From assembly GCA_017405085.1 (NCBI GenBank), contig JAFRBB010000029.1:1-64000 (forward strand): 64,000 bases of DNA, given 5' to 3'. Position numbers and translations under genes: made by a program. The notes beneath the pieces are model-generated. The model was not told where the DNA came from. It did not search any database and was given only the letters and a program-made list of their open reading frames with translations. Below, in pieces: positions 8,765 to 17,970 of this stretch. This DNA is from Eubacteriaceae bacterium (GTDB lineage Bacteria; Bacillota; Clostridia; Eubacteriales; Eubacteriaceae). Position 1 is the first letter of the stretch; each line of letters opens with the position of its first letter.

Positions 8765-9658
8765 TTAAAAGAAATTCATAATAAAACCCATGATAAGACC
8801 GAGCAGTCCTCCGAACCAAACGATGGCGTTTAACTCTTTTTGAACAATGTCGAGAATCATCTTTTCCGCTTCCAATACATCAAAGGAATTGATTTGATCC
8901 TCCACAATTTTGGCGATATTCAGCGCCTGCATAGCCCGAGACAAATAACGTCTGACAATTTCGTGATAGGTTTTAATAATCGCGTCCTCCGCCTCGAAAA
9001 GTCTGCCTTCATAGCGGGCGAAGAGCTCGGCCACGGTGATATCCAGCATCGCGTCGGTCTCCCGGCTGATGGTTTCACTCAAAACCGAAACGCCGTTTTC
9101 CTCAATAAACCCGCGGATGATTTCCCGGGATTTATCATAAATGGTCTCCGGACGAATCAGAAAAGCCATGGCCTGATAAGCCTTGACCTTCTGGGCCTCC
9201 TCTACAATCTTCTCCGCGATCACGGCGTCCACATCAGACTGATAAATTCGCTTATAAATTTCACGGACCAGACTGTCTTTGGCGGAGATGATGGTGATTC
9301 TGCTCTTTTCCTCACCCATGACGGCGGCCAACACGTCACGAACCGTGCTCTCGTCATGGCGATGGGACTGCACAAATTGAGAAATGCTGTCCCGCAGCTT
9401 AAGATCCGTCTCCTCGGAAAGCAGGGTTTTTCCGATGGCCTCCTCATTGACCAGATATTTACCAATGGTTCTGCCGCAGGCTCTGGCGATCCTGGGCTTT
9501 CCTTTAGGGATGATCCCCGGGGTAAAAGGCAGGGTCCAGCGCCCGATTTTGACGGGGTGAAGCGGTCTGAAAAGCATTCGAATGGCAATGCCGTTGGTGA
9601 TCAGGCCAATGATCGCGCCGATCACGGGACCAATGCAAAAATGTAAAACTGCTTGCAT
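8765..9658 (-). CDS. DUF445 family membrane protein
   Basis: A 297-residue protein of the DUF445 (YheB-like) family. A hydrophobic N-terminus (about 3-22) leads into NGIAIRMLFRPLHPVKIGRWTLPFTPGIIPKGK, which is the family hallmark, then a long mostly helical region, and a second hydrophobic segment at the extreme C-terminus (WFGGLLGLIMGFIMNFF). The start was set at 9658 because GAGG precedes it by 8 bp; the frame extends 31 codons upstream without a good site. YheB-type proteins have been linked to the spore or cell envelope, but biochemistry is unknown. First gene of a two-gene operon. Confidence 0.85.
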   Translation of the reverse strand: MQAVLHFCIGPVIGAIIGLITNGIAIRMLFRPLHPVKIGRWTLPFTPGIIPKGKPRIARACGRTIGKYLVNEEAIGKTLLSEETDLKLRDSISQFVQSHRHDESTVRDVLAAVMGEEKSRITIISAKDSLVREIYKRIYQSDVDAVIAEKIVEEAQKVKAYQAMAFLIRPETIYDKSREIIRGFIEENGVSVLSETISRETDAMLDITVAELFARYEGRLFEAEDAIIKTYHEIVRRYLSRAMQALNIAKIVEDQINSFDVLEAEKMILDIVQKELNAIVWFGGLLGLIMGFIMNFF

Positions 9659-9826
9659 GCGTTTACCTCGCATCCTTTGAGATGGTTGATATTTTAAGCT
9701 TTCGTTCACAAAATTACAATAGGAATTTGCGCGTTTTCTATGACAGATCATCAGATTTGCTCATAGCAAAGGGCAAAAACCGTGTCTTGGAGCTTGCCCG
9801 GTGAGTATTTTTTCTCTTTAATCTTA

Positions 9827-9856
9827 TCGACAGAAGGGACTCATCTTTGGTATAAT
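9827..9856 (+). promoter_or_regulatory. Promoter of the uppS operon with long leader
   Basis: TCGACA (9827-9832), an 18-bp spacer and TATAAT (9851-9856). The leader to the uppS start is about 225 nt. It contains a GTCGG-AA-CCGAC hairpin followed by GGGACGCAAAGACCC at about 9964-9992, reminiscent of the second helix of a GEMM riboswitch but without the rest of the motif. The stretch 9659-9826 holds nothing I can identify. Confidence 0.5.
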
Positions 9857-10088
9857 AGCGTGAAGGTAACCAACATAAAAACACATAAAGGATGATCCAT
9901 CATCTTTTGATTAACGCGTCAGGGCGTTTCGCTTTTCAAGTCTTGGATTTAAAAATAAATTCTGTCGGAACCGACGGGACGCAAAGACCCAAAACAAACG
10001 TCATCAAACCAACAAAAGACGGAATACCGAAAGACGCCTTTATTACACCAAACAATCAATCAACCCTAACCGATTATGAGGAGAAACA

Positions 10089-10808
10089 ATGGAACATTTT
10101 GGATATCATTTAGACGAAGCCCTCATGCCAAAGCATGTGGCCATCATCATGGACGGTAACGGCAGATGGGCCAAAAAACGAAAAAGGCCGAGACTTTTCG
10201 GTCATCGAACGGCGCTTAAAACCGTCCACGATACCGTGGCCTTCGCGTCAGATCTCGGCATCGAAGTCTTGACGCTCTATGCCTTTTCCACCGAAAATTG
10301 GAAGCGAAGCGATGAAGAAGTCTCGGGACTGATGAACCTCATTTTGGAATTTATCGACAAACAACTTGAGGAAATGACGCAAAACAACGTTCGTCTTCGG
10401 ATTTTGGGAGACAAAAGCAGACTGCCGGGCAAAGTGGTTGAGGCCGTCGACAGAGCCATCGCGCGTACCGAAGCCAACAACGGCCTCAATCTCAACATCG
10501 CACTCAATTACGGCGGACGGGATGAGCTCATCCGAGCAATCAAGTGCATGATGGACGACGGCTGTAATCCCGAAACCATCACCGAAGAGACCGTCTCGGC
10601 TCATCTCTACACAGCAGGACAACCGGATCCCGATCTCATCATTCGCACCAGCGGAGAAAAAAGAATCAGCAATTTTCTCCTGTGGCAATGCGCCTATTCA
10701 GAATTCATTTTTGATGATGTGTTGTGGCCTGATTTCGACAACGAAACGTTCACAAGACTACTGGCTGAGTATCAAAAACGGGACAGACGTTACGGAGGAG
10801 CAAAATAA
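10089..10808 (+). CDS. uppS: Undecaprenyl diphosphate synthase (isoprenyl transferase)
   Basis: Cis-prenyltransferase that condenses isopentenyl diphosphate with farnesyl diphosphate to make the C55 lipid carrier for peptidoglycan. The 239-residue sequence has the diagnostic IIMDGNGRWAKKR (catalytic Asp near 21), the GHR motif near 42, TLYAFSTENWKR near 69, and the C-terminal PDLIIRTSGEKRISNFLLWQ block near 180-200. An AGGAG sits 6 bp upstream of the ATG. First gene of the uppS-cdsA-rseP operon. Confidence 0.97.
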   Translation: MEHFGYHLDEALMPKHVAIIMDGNGRWAKKRKRPRLFGHRTALKTVHDTVAFASDLGIEVLTLYAFSTENWKRSDEEVSGLMNLILEFIDKQLEEMTQNNVRLRILGDKSRLPGKVVEAVDRAIARTEANNGLNLNIALNYGGRDELIRAIKCMMDDGCNPETITEETVSAHLYTAGQPDPDLIIRTSGEKRISNFLLWQCAYSEFIFDDVLWPDFDNETFTRLLAEYQKRDRRYGGAK

Positions 10809-10810
10809 TC

Positions 10811-11713
10811 GTGGCAAACCAAAACAAATCAAATCAAAAGAGACGGGGAAGAGCCGATCAAAAACCTCAAAATCCCCCGGAAAAGCCCCCAAAAAAAGGC
10901 AGCGGTCTCGCGATTCGGGTGATAACCGCCGTGGTTTTTGTGCCGATTGTTTTCGCCTGCGTTTATTTTGGCAATTGGGCCCTCACCGGGCTTGCGGCAT
11001 TCCTTGCCGCCGTCGGCATTTTCGAGTACACTCGAGCTGTCAATAAAAGGCTTGAGCATCCCATCAACTACGTCTTGGCGGTCCTTTGCGCGCTGTTTAT
11101 CGTCGGTGTCATGAAATGGCATTATGAATACGCCATGGCGGCGCTGCTCGCGGTGCTCATCATCGTCTTCATTGCCGAAATATTCGCTCCGTATCACGAC
11201 GTCAAGCGCCCCATCGCCACGGTTTTCGGCATGGTCTACATTCCGCTGATTTTCGGACTGTTTCAAGCCTTTGAGGCCATCCCCAACGGCAAAGTCTATA
11301 TCTGGATGATTTTTGTCATCGCTTTTTTAACCGACACCTTTGCCTATTTTGTCGGACGGTTTCTCGGCAGGCACAAGCTCGCCCCGGCCATCAGCCCCAA
11401 AAAGACCATCGAAGGCTCCATCGGCGGCATTGTTTTCGCGGTAGCCGGCATGATTGCTTACGGCGTGGTGATGGAACAGGTTTTTCATCTCTCGCTACCC
11501 ATCGTAACCCTCATTATTGTCGGCGTTCTGGGCTCCGTGGCCGGTCAATGCGGCGATTTGGCCGCTTCCATGATCAAGCGTCACTGCGACGTCAAAGATT
11601 TCGGCAAAATCCTGCCCGGACACGGCGGTGTCCTCGACCGGTTTGACAGCATTCTCTTTGTCCTGCCCATCGTCTATGTCTACGCGAGTTTCACCTTTGG
11701 ATATCTGGTATAA
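10811..11713 (+). CDS. cdsA: Phosphatidate cytidylyltransferase
   Basis: Makes CDP-diacylglycerol from phosphatidate and CTP, the branch point of phospholipid synthesis. The 300-residue protein begins with a basic, hydrophilic 30-residue segment, then has about eight membrane helices and the CTP-transferase signature near the end: SPKKTIEGSIGGI around 190 and KDFGKILPGHGGVLDRFDS around 260. GTG start two bases after the uppS stop, with GGAGG upstream. It is translationally coupled to its neighbours. Confidence 0.95.
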   Translation: MANQNKSNQKRRGRADQKPQNPPEKPPKKGSGLAIRVITAVVFVPIVFACVYFGNWALTGLAAFLAAVGIFEYTRAVNKRLEHPINYVLAVLCALFIVGVMKWHYEYAMAALLAVLIIVFIAEIFAPYHDVKRPIATVFGMVYIPLIFGLFQAFEAIPNGKVYIWMIFVIAFLTDTFAYFVGRFLGRHKLAPAISPKKTIEGSIGGIVFAVAGMIAYGVVMEQVFHLSLPIVTLIIVGVLGSVAGQCGDLAASMIKRHCDVKDFGKILPGHGGVLDRFDSILFVLPIVYVYASFTFGYLV

Positions 11714-12499
11714 ATGATTGTTATCTATATTTTAATCACGCTTTTGATTTTGACGGTTCTCGTGGTCCTTCACGAAGGCGGTCATTATCTCGTCGCCAAA
11801 AAATGCGGCGTTTATGTCATGGAATTTGCCGTCGGCATGGGGCCCAAACTTTTTTCCCGCTATGGAAAAGAGACCATGTTCAGCCTTCGTGCCATTCCCA
11901 TTGGCGGTTTCTGCCTGATGTACGGCGAAACCGACGCCGAGGACCAACTCGACGATTTCATTCTGCCGGCGGATCTGGACGATTCCCGATCCTTTGCCCA
12001 TTTGGCCAAAGGCAAAAAAATCGCGATTTTAGCGGCGGGACCAATCATGAATCTGCTCACAGCATGGCTGCTGATCTTTCTGGTCAGACTCATGGTTGGG
12101 GCCAATCCGGCAAGCGCCTTTATTCAAAGTTTCACGATTACCGGGGAATTTTGCGTGTTGATCATCCAAAGTTTTGTCAGACTGTTTACCGGCCAAGCGG
12201 CCCTAAGCGATTTTTCCGGTCCCATCGGCATGGTGACCATGGTAGGGGATATGATCGCCTACGGTCTGTATGCCATGATGATGTTCGCGGCGCTGATATC
12301 GGCCAATCTCGGCATGATCAACCTTTTTCCCTTTCCGGCTTTGGACGGGGGACAAATCGTTGTGGCCCTGATCGAAAAACTCTCCGGCAAGACCTTAAGC
12401 TCGCGTTTTGTGGGCATGCTCAACTTTGCCGGCTTTGCGGCCCTGATGATTTTCGCGGCGGTTATCGCCGTAAATGATATATTCAAACTGATGGGATGA
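11714..12499 (+). CDS. rseP: Site-2 metalloprotease of the RseP/RasP type, lacking a PDZ domain
   Basis: Intramembrane zinc protease that cleaves membrane-bound regulators such as anti-sigma factors and remnant signal peptides. The zinc motif HEGGH (HExxH form) is at residues 16-20 in the first membrane helix, and the third ligand lies in the C-terminal NLFPFPALDGGQ motif near 205. After AGPIMN near 110 the chain passes almost directly into the next membrane segments, so the roughly 80-100-residue PDZ insertion of normal RseP is missing and the protein is only 261 residues. ATG directly abuts the cdsA stop. The usual dxr gene between cdsA and rseP is absent. Confidence 0.9.
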   Translation: MIVIYILITLLILTVLVVLHEGGHYLVAKKCGVYVMEFAVGMGPKLFSRYGKETMFSLRAIPIGGFCLMYGETDAEDQLDDFILPADLDDSRSFAHLAKGKKIAILAAGPIMNLLTAWLLIFLVRLMVGANPASAFIQSFTITGEFCVLIIQSFVRLFTGQAALSDFSGPIGMVTMVGDMIAYGLYAMMMFAALISANLGMINLFPFPALDGGQIVVALIEKLSGKTLSSRFVGMLNFAGFAALMIFAAVIAVNDIFKLMG

Positions 12500-12569
12500 A
12501 TCGGTTATGCTCACTCATAAGCAAAAACCTCATCTCACATTCTCGAAAGGATCATAAAAGAATATAAAA

Positions 12570-13640
12570 ATGGAAATTAAACGCAGAAAAACAAGACCTG
12601 TAGCCATCGGAGACGTCATCATCGGCGGCGATCATCCCGTGGCCATTCAATCCATGACCAACACCGATACCCGCGATGTGGACGCGACCGTCGAACAGAT
12701 CGCAAGACTGACTGACTGCGGTTGCGAAATCATCCGTTGCGCTGTCCCGGACAGAGAGGCCGCCCTTGCCCTTGGAGAAATTAAAAAACGCATTTCAATT
12801 CCCCTTGTGGCCTGCATTCATTTCGACTACCGGCTGGCCCTCACTGCCATTGAGCAGGGCGTGGACAAATTGCGAATCAACCCCGGCAACATCGGCGGGA
12901 GCGACAAAGTACACGCCGTTGTCGCCGCTGCCAAGGCAAAAGGGATCCCCATTCGCATTGGCGTCAACGGCGGCTCCTTGGAACCCGATCTTTTGGAAAA
13001 ATACGGCGCGCCGACGCCGGAAGCTCTCGTTGAGAGTGCCGAGCGTCATATGGAATACCTGCTCGACGATGGCTTTGAGGACATCGTGGTGTCCATCAAA
13101 TCCTCATCAGTGATGGGAACCATCGATGCCTACACTTTATTCTCCCAAAAATACGATTTTCCTCTCCACTTGGGCGTCACCGAAGCCGGCGTGGCCCAAA
13201 CCGCTGCCGTTCGCTCATCGGTGGCCCTCGGTCATTTGTTGCTCTCCGGCATTGGCGACACCCTGCGCGTTTCCGTCACGGGCAACTGCGAGGACGAAGT
13301 GGCCATCGCCAAAGAAATGCTCATGTCCCTAGGACTTTACAACAACAGACAGCCGACGATCAACATTGTATCTTGTCCGACTTGCGGACGAACGGAAATT
13401 GACCTCATCGGCATCGCCGAGGAAATGAACAGGCGTCTGGCCGGAGTTCACAAAGAGCTCACCGTCGCTGTCATGGGATGCATTGTCAATGGTCCCGGCG
13501 AAGGAAGGGAAGCGGATATCGGCGTTGCCGGCGGAAAAGGCAAAGGCGTCTTGTTCAAACACGGCGAAGTGTACAAAACCGTCAAAGAAGAAGAAATCGC
13601 CGATGCTCTCTATGAAGAAATCATCGCCATGAACAATTAA
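12570..13640 (+). CDS. ispG: 4-hydroxy-3-methylbut-2-enyl diphosphate synthase (IspG/GcpE)
   Basis: Penultimate enzyme of the MEP isoprenoid pathway; a 4Fe-4S enzyme that reduces the cyclic diphosphate MEcPP to HMBPP. The 356-residue protein has the N-terminal TIM-barrel signature HPVAIQSMTNTDTRDV, RINPGNIGG near 107, and the C-terminal Fe-S domain with SCPTCGRTEIDL near 268 and GCIVNGPGEGREADIG near 305, whose cysteines and glutamate bind the cluster. It closes the operon and is followed by a strong terminator. Confidence 0.97.
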   Translation: MEIKRRKTRPVAIGDVIIGGDHPVAIQSMTNTDTRDVDATVEQIARLTDCGCEIIRCAVPDREAALALGEIKKRISIPLVACIHFDYRLALTAIEQGVDKLRINPGNIGGSDKVHAVVAAAKAKGIPIRIGVNGGSLEPDLLEKYGAPTPEALVESAERHMEYLLDDGFEDIVVSIKSSSVMGTIDAYTLFSQKYDFPLHLGVTEAGVAQTAAVRSSVALGHLLLSGIGDTLRVSVTGNCEDEVAIAKEMLMSLGLYNNRQPTINIVSCPTCGRTEIDLIGIAEEMNRRLAGVHKELTVAVMGCIVNGPGEGREADIGVAGGKGKGVLFKHGEVYKTVKEEEIADALYEEIIAMNN

Positions 13641-13650
13641 TCATTCCGGA

Positions 13651-13685
13651 AGAAACTTGGGGCCATCCCAAGTTTCTCCCTTTTT
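13651..13685 (+). terminator. Terminator between ispG and polC
   Basis: Perfect 11-bp stem AGAAACTTGGG (13651-13661) / CCCAAGTTTCT (13667-13677), loop GCCAT, then CCCTTTTT. It ends only about 10 bp before the polC ATG, so polC expression must rely on read-through or an overlapping promoter. Confidence 0.8.
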
Positions 13686-13695
13686 ATCAAAAATA

Positions 13696-15771
13696 ATGGA
13701 TATCTTAAATCAAAAAAAACAGACTTTTTCTGATATTTTAACCCGATTTGACCTAACACCCATAAAAGCCGTATCCAATGAAAAAGGCACGGAGCTCACC
13801 TTGTATTTTGAATCCGGCGCTTCGCCGGACACACTGGCGGTTCGCAAAGCCTTAATGCCGGTTTTCGATTATGTCAAATCCTTAAGCGTCTTTATCGACA
13901 AACTCGAGACATTTTCAGTCAAAGCCGAGCCTCAAAATGTTGCGGAGACCATCGAAACGCTTAAACCAAAGGGAGAGACGACAGAGAACGCCATTGACGA
14001 AAGGCTTAAAAAAGTCCAATCTGAAAACATTCAGATTCAAAAAGACAACCAAAACCGTCAAAACCGAAAAAAAGCCGCTGTCTCAGACGGTCCGATGTTC
14101 TACGGCAAACGCTTCACCTGCGACATCGAGTCTTTGTCAACCATAGATTTTTCCGAAAGCTTTTCAACGGACTCAGCCCGTCATTGCTATGTCGGCCGGG
14201 TGTTCAAAACCGATGTTCGGGAACTTCGAAACGGCAAACAATTGTTGTCTTTCAGCATCACCGATGAAACAGGCTCCGTTTCCTGCAAACTGTTTTTAGG
14301 AAAAGAAGCGGAACAGGTCATAGACAAAATCAAAAATGATACATGGCTCCAAATCGAAGGGGAGCTTTCCTATGATGAATACGTCCATGAACTCATCATG
14401 ATGCCCAGGGTGATGGCGACCATCAATCGTCCAAAACGCATCGATGACGCGCCGGTCAAACGGGTGGAGCTTCACATGCACACCCAGTACAGCGCAATGG
14501 ACGCGGTGAGCAAGGTCAAAAAAATCGTCAGACAAGCCGAAGATTTCGGCCACGATATCATCAGCGTCACCGATCACGGTGTCGTCCAAGCCTATCCTGA
14601 AGTGCTCAAACTCACCAAAGGCAAAGACATCAAAGTGCTTTACGGCGTTGAAGGCTATATGGTCAACGACGATATCAAAATTATCGAAGGCGATGGGGAT
14701 GAACCCTTTGACGGCGAATTTGTCTTTTTCGATCTGGAGACGACGGGCTTTGTCCCCGGTAAGGAGAAAATCATCGAGATCGCTGCGGCCCGGGTCAAAA
14801 ACGGCCGGATTGCCGACGTTTTTCAAACCTTCGTTAATCCCAACCGTAAAATCCCGTCAAAAATCACCGATTTAACCGGCATCAATGACGAGATGGCCGC
14901 ATCGGGACCCGAAGAGGAAGAGGCCGTGCGAAAGTTTCTTGACTTCGTCGGAGACAAAATCATCGTCGCTCACAACGCATCTTTCGACATGAGTTTTTTA
15001 AACCGGGCAATGGCCGATCACGGCATAAAAAAAGTCCTGACTTATATCGATACCCTGGCGATGGCCAGAGCCTTGTTGCCCAATATCGCCAGACACAACC
15101 TCAAAAAGTTGGCGTCCTATTTCAAAATCGACATGGGGCACCATCACCGAGCCATCGACGACGCCATTTGTTCAGCGAAAATTTTTGTCAGATTGCTAAA
15201 TCTTGCTGAAAAACAAGGCGTCACCCGGGCGACGGATTTAAATCATCTTCTCAATCTCGATCAAGTGATCAAAACCGAAAGGCCCTATCACGTGATCATT
15301 TTCGCGAAAAATCAAGCTGGTTTAAGAAGCCTGTATGAGCTTGTGTCCGTCTCCCACACACAGTATTTCTACAAAAAGCCGCGGATTCCCAAATCGCTGT
15401 TATCAAAGGTCCGCGAAAATCTGCTCATCGGCTCTGCCTGCAATGCCGGCGAACTCTACGCGGCAGTCAAGGACAATGCTCCGGAAGACAAATTGATCCG
15501 AATCGCTTCTTTCTACGATTATCTCGAAGTTCAACCGCTGGGAAACAACGATTTTATGGTCAGAAGCGGTGAATTCACAAAAGATGAGCTCATCGCCCAC
15601 AACAAAAAAATCATCGAACTCGGAGAAAAACTCGGAAAGCTCGTCGTTGCCACCGGTGACGTTCACTTTGTTGATCCGGCAGACGCCATTTATCGCAGTA
15701 TCATTCAAGCCGGGCAGGGCTATCACGACGCAGATCATCAAGCGCCGCTGTATTATCGATCGACTCAGTAA
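13696..15771 (+). CDS. polC: DNA polymerase III PolC, N-terminal part (OB, PHP and proofreading exonuclease)
   Basis: The amino-terminal 691 residues of the replicative Gram-positive polymerase. In order: N-terminal domain (1-150), OB fold from about 164 (YVGRVFKTDVREL), PHP domain from about 259 (ELHMHTQYSAMD), the inserted DnaQ-like 3'-5' exonuclease from about 344 (FDLETTG, with HNASFDMSF and HHRAIDDA), then the rest of PHP. The frame stops at TAA 15769-15771, exactly where homologues read on through an R-T-T-x-E-M-L stretch, and ORF 15772-17766 continues in the same frame. ATG 13696 fits the family N-terminus; a TTG at 13657 lies inside a terminator. No Shine-Dalgarno sequence is visible. 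Confidence 0.9.
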   Translation: MDILNQKKQTFSDILTRFDLTPIKAVSNEKGTELTLYFESGASPDTLAVRKALMPVFDYVKSLSVFIDKLETFSVKAEPQNVAETIETLKPKGETTENAIDERLKKVQSENIQIQKDNQNRQNRKKAAVSDGPMFYGKRFTCDIESLSTIDFSESFSTDSARHCYVGRVFKTDVRELRNGKQLLSFSITDETGSVSCKLFLGKEAEQVIDKIKNDTWLQIEGELSYDEYVHELIMMPRVMATINRPKRIDDAPVKRVELHMHTQYSAMDAVSKVKKIVRQAEDFGHDIISVTDHGVVQAYPEVLKLTKGKDIKVLYGVEGYMVNDDIKIIEGDGDEPFDGEFVFFDLETTGFVPGKEKIIEIAAARVKNGRIADVFQTFVNPNRKIPSKITDLTGINDEMAASGPEEEEAVRKFLDFVGDKIIVAHNASFDMSFLNRAMADHGIKKVLTYIDTLAMARALLPNIARHNLKKLASYFKIDMGHHHRAIDDAICSAKIFVRLLNLAEKQGVTRATDLNHLLNLDQVIKTERPYHVIIFAKNQAGLRSLYELVSVSHTQYFYKKPRIPKSLLSKVRENLLIGSACNAGELYAAVKDNAPEDKLIRIASFYDYLEVQPLGNNDFMVRSGEFTKDELIAHNKKIIELGEKLGKLVVATGDVHFVDPADAIYRSIIQAGQGYHDADHQAPLYYRSTQ

Positions 15772-17766
15772 ATGCTCGACGAATTTAATTACTTGGATGA
15801 GCAGACGGCCTATGAGCTCGTTGTCGACAATCCGCGGAAAATCGCCGAAATGATCGATGACGTGCTGCCGATTCCCGATGGTACTTTTCCGCCGGTCATC
15901 GAAGGCTCCGATGATGAGATTCGCCAAATGGTCTATGATAAAGCTAAGGCCATCTATGGCGAGACACTGCCGGATATCGTCTCGGCGCGAATTGATAAGG
16001 AACTGACATCCATCATCGGCAACGGCTATTCGGTCCTCTACTTGATCGCTCAAAAGCTTGTCCATCACAGCTTGGAAGACGGCTATCTTGTCGGATCTCG
16101 AGGGTCTGTCGGCTCGTCGCTCGTCGCGATGCTCTGCGGCATCACCGAGGTCAATTCTCTACCGCCCCATTACATTTGCGAGCATTGCAAACATGTCGAA
16201 TTTTTCGACAGTACCAAAGTCGGTGTCGGTCCAGATCTTCCCGACGCCAATTGCCCGGTGTGCGGCACCCCGTTAAACAAAGACGGCTTCGACATTCCTT
16301 TCGAGACCTTTCTGGGTTTTAAAGGAGACAAAGAACCCGATATTGACCTCAATTTTTCCGGAGATAATCAAGGGGAAGCCCATCGCTACACTGAGGTGAT
16401 TTTCGGAAAAGGGAAGACCTTCCGTGCCGGGACCATTGCCACACTGGCGGAAAAAACGGCATTTGGTTACGTCAAAAACTACCTTGAGGAACGGGGAATC
16501 GTTGCCGGCCGCGCCGAAACTGAACGGCTTATTGAAGGCTGCAGCGGCATCAAACGCACAACGGGACAACATCCCGGAGGTGTCATGGTCGTTCCCAGGG
16601 ATAAAGAAATTTACGAATTTACCCCGATTCAATATCCCGCCGACGATCCCGATTGCGGCACGGTCACTACCCATTTCGATTACCACTCCATCGAGGGCCG
16701 CCTGTTAAAACTGGATATTCTCGGCCATGATGATCCCACGATGCTCCGCATGCTCAAGGACTTGACCGGTATCGACCCGACGACCATTGCTTTGGACGAC
16801 GACAAAATCCTTAGCCTTTTCCACGATACATCGGCCTTAAATCTCATAGACGATGATTTTGACTTAAGTCTGGGGACCTGCGGCGTTCCGGAATTCGGCA
16901 CATCCTTTGTCCGGGAAATGGTTAAGGACGCCAAACCCTCCACCTTTGCGGACCTCATTCGAATTTCCGGTCTGTCCCACGGTACCGATGTGTGGATCGG
17001 CAACGCCCAATCCCTCATCGAAAACCACACGGCCACCATCAAAGAAGTTATATGTACCCGAGACGACATCATGATCGGGCTCATCGCCATGGGCCTTCCC
17101 TCAGAGGACGCTTTTTGGATCATGGAGCACGTCAGAAAGGGAAAAGGCTTAACCGATGCCGAAGAGACCCAGATGAGAGATTTTCACGTCCCCGAGTGGT
17201 ATATCGACTCATGTAAAAAAATAAAATATATGTTCCCCAAAGCCCATGCCGTAGCCTACGTTATGATGGCCTTTCGCATCGCCTATTATAAAGTCTATGA
17301 GCCTTTGGCCTATTACGCAGCTTATTTCAGCATCCGCGCCAAAGAATTTGATCTGGCGACAATGACCGATGGAAAAAACGCGGTCAAGCAAAAAATGGAG
17401 GAAATCAAAGCCCAGGGGAAACAGGCAAGCAATAAAGACCTCAATTTAATCGTCTCATTGGAACTCGCTCTGGAGATGTACTGTCGCGGTTTTCGCTTCG
17501 GAAAAGTGGATGTTTATAAATCCCATTATAAAAATTTCCGCATTGAAGGGGACGCCTTGATTCCGCCGCTATCGGCAATCGATGGCATGGGAGAGGTCGC
17601 CGCTAAAAGTATCTATGAAGAAGCGCAAAAAGAACCCTTTATGTCAATGGAGGATTTGCAAAACCGCGCCAATGTCAATAAAACCATTTTGGAAAAAATG
17701 AAAGCCATCGGATGCCTGGCTGGGATGCCTGAAAGCAATCAACTGTCCTTTTTCGGCATGTTTTGA
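15772..17766 (+). CDS. polC: DNA polymerase III PolC, C-terminal part (polymerase domain)
   Basis: The carboxy-terminal 664 residues of PolC in the same frame as the preceding gene, beginning with an ATG directly after the TAA (TAAATG). It holds the palm, thumb and fingers: [11 protein letters not shown] near 110, the zinc-binding cysteines CEHC and CPVC near 135-165, [15 protein letters not shown] near 190, [11 protein letters not shown] near 220, the HPGGVMV motif near 265 and the helix-hairpin-helix region near 600. Together the halves span 1357 codons, slightly under the usual 1400-1440. No ribosome binding site precedes this ATG, so separate synthesis would need stop-start reinitiation; a nonsense mutation or base-calling error are the alternatives. 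Confidence 0.85.
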   Translation: MLDEFNYLDEQTAYELVVDNPRKIAEMIDDVLPIPDGTFPPVIEGSDDEIRQMVYDKAKAIYGETLPDIVSARIDKELTSIIGNGYSVLYLIAQKLVHHSLEDGYLVGSRGSVGSSLVAMLCGITEVNSLPPHYICEHCKHVEFFDSTKVGVGPDLPDANCPVCGTPLNKDGFDIPFETFLGFKGDKEPDIDLNFSGDNQGEAHRYTEVIFGKGKTFRAGTIATLAEKTAFGYVKNYLEERGIVAGRAETERLIEGCSGIKRTTGQHPGGVMVVPRDKEIYEFTPIQYPADDPDCGTVTTHFDYHSIEGRLLKLDILGHDDPTMLRMLKDLTGIDPTTIALDDDKILSLFHDTSALNLIDDDFDLSLGTCGVPEFGTSFVREMVKDAKPSTFADLIRISGLSHGTDVWIGNAQSLIENHTATIKEVICTRDDIMIGLIAMGLPSEDAFWIMEHVRKGKGLTDAEETQMRDFHVPEWYIDSCKKIKYMFPKAHAVAYVMMAFRIAYYKVYEPLAYYAAYFSIRAKEFDLATMTDGKNAVKQKMEEIKAQGKQASNKDLNLIVSLELALEMYCRGFRFGKVDVYKSHYKNFRIEGDALIPPLSAIDGMGEVAAKSIYEEAQKEPFMSMEDLQNRANVNKTILEKMKAIGCLAGMPESNQLSFFGMF

Positions 17767-17970
17767 TCAATCGACAGTCAATGTTATCGTCATGGTCAAA
17801 CAATGCCTAAGATCAATCGATTTGTATGCTCAAGTTTGGTCGGTTATGATAATTTACTGTGGTAATCCCCGCGCGTATTTGATAAAATAATTTTTGTACG
17901 CAAAGACAAAACCCGGAAAAGGGGCATACACTGTCGCCATCCGGTAGGATAAGAGAGGTACCTTGCTTAT

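Noticed and set aside
9892-10113. 73-codon frame upstream of uppS
   Set aside because: Lies in the uppS leader, overlaps the uppS start out of frame and has no recognisable protein features.
13696-17766. Reassigned TAA codon to explain the polC interruption
   Set aside because: Many intact genes in the window end at TAA at their proper C-termini, so global reassignment is not credible.
17767-17970. T-box leader in front of valS
   Set aside because: No GGGTGG-AACCGCG-type core or terminator/antiterminator pair is visible upstream of valS.
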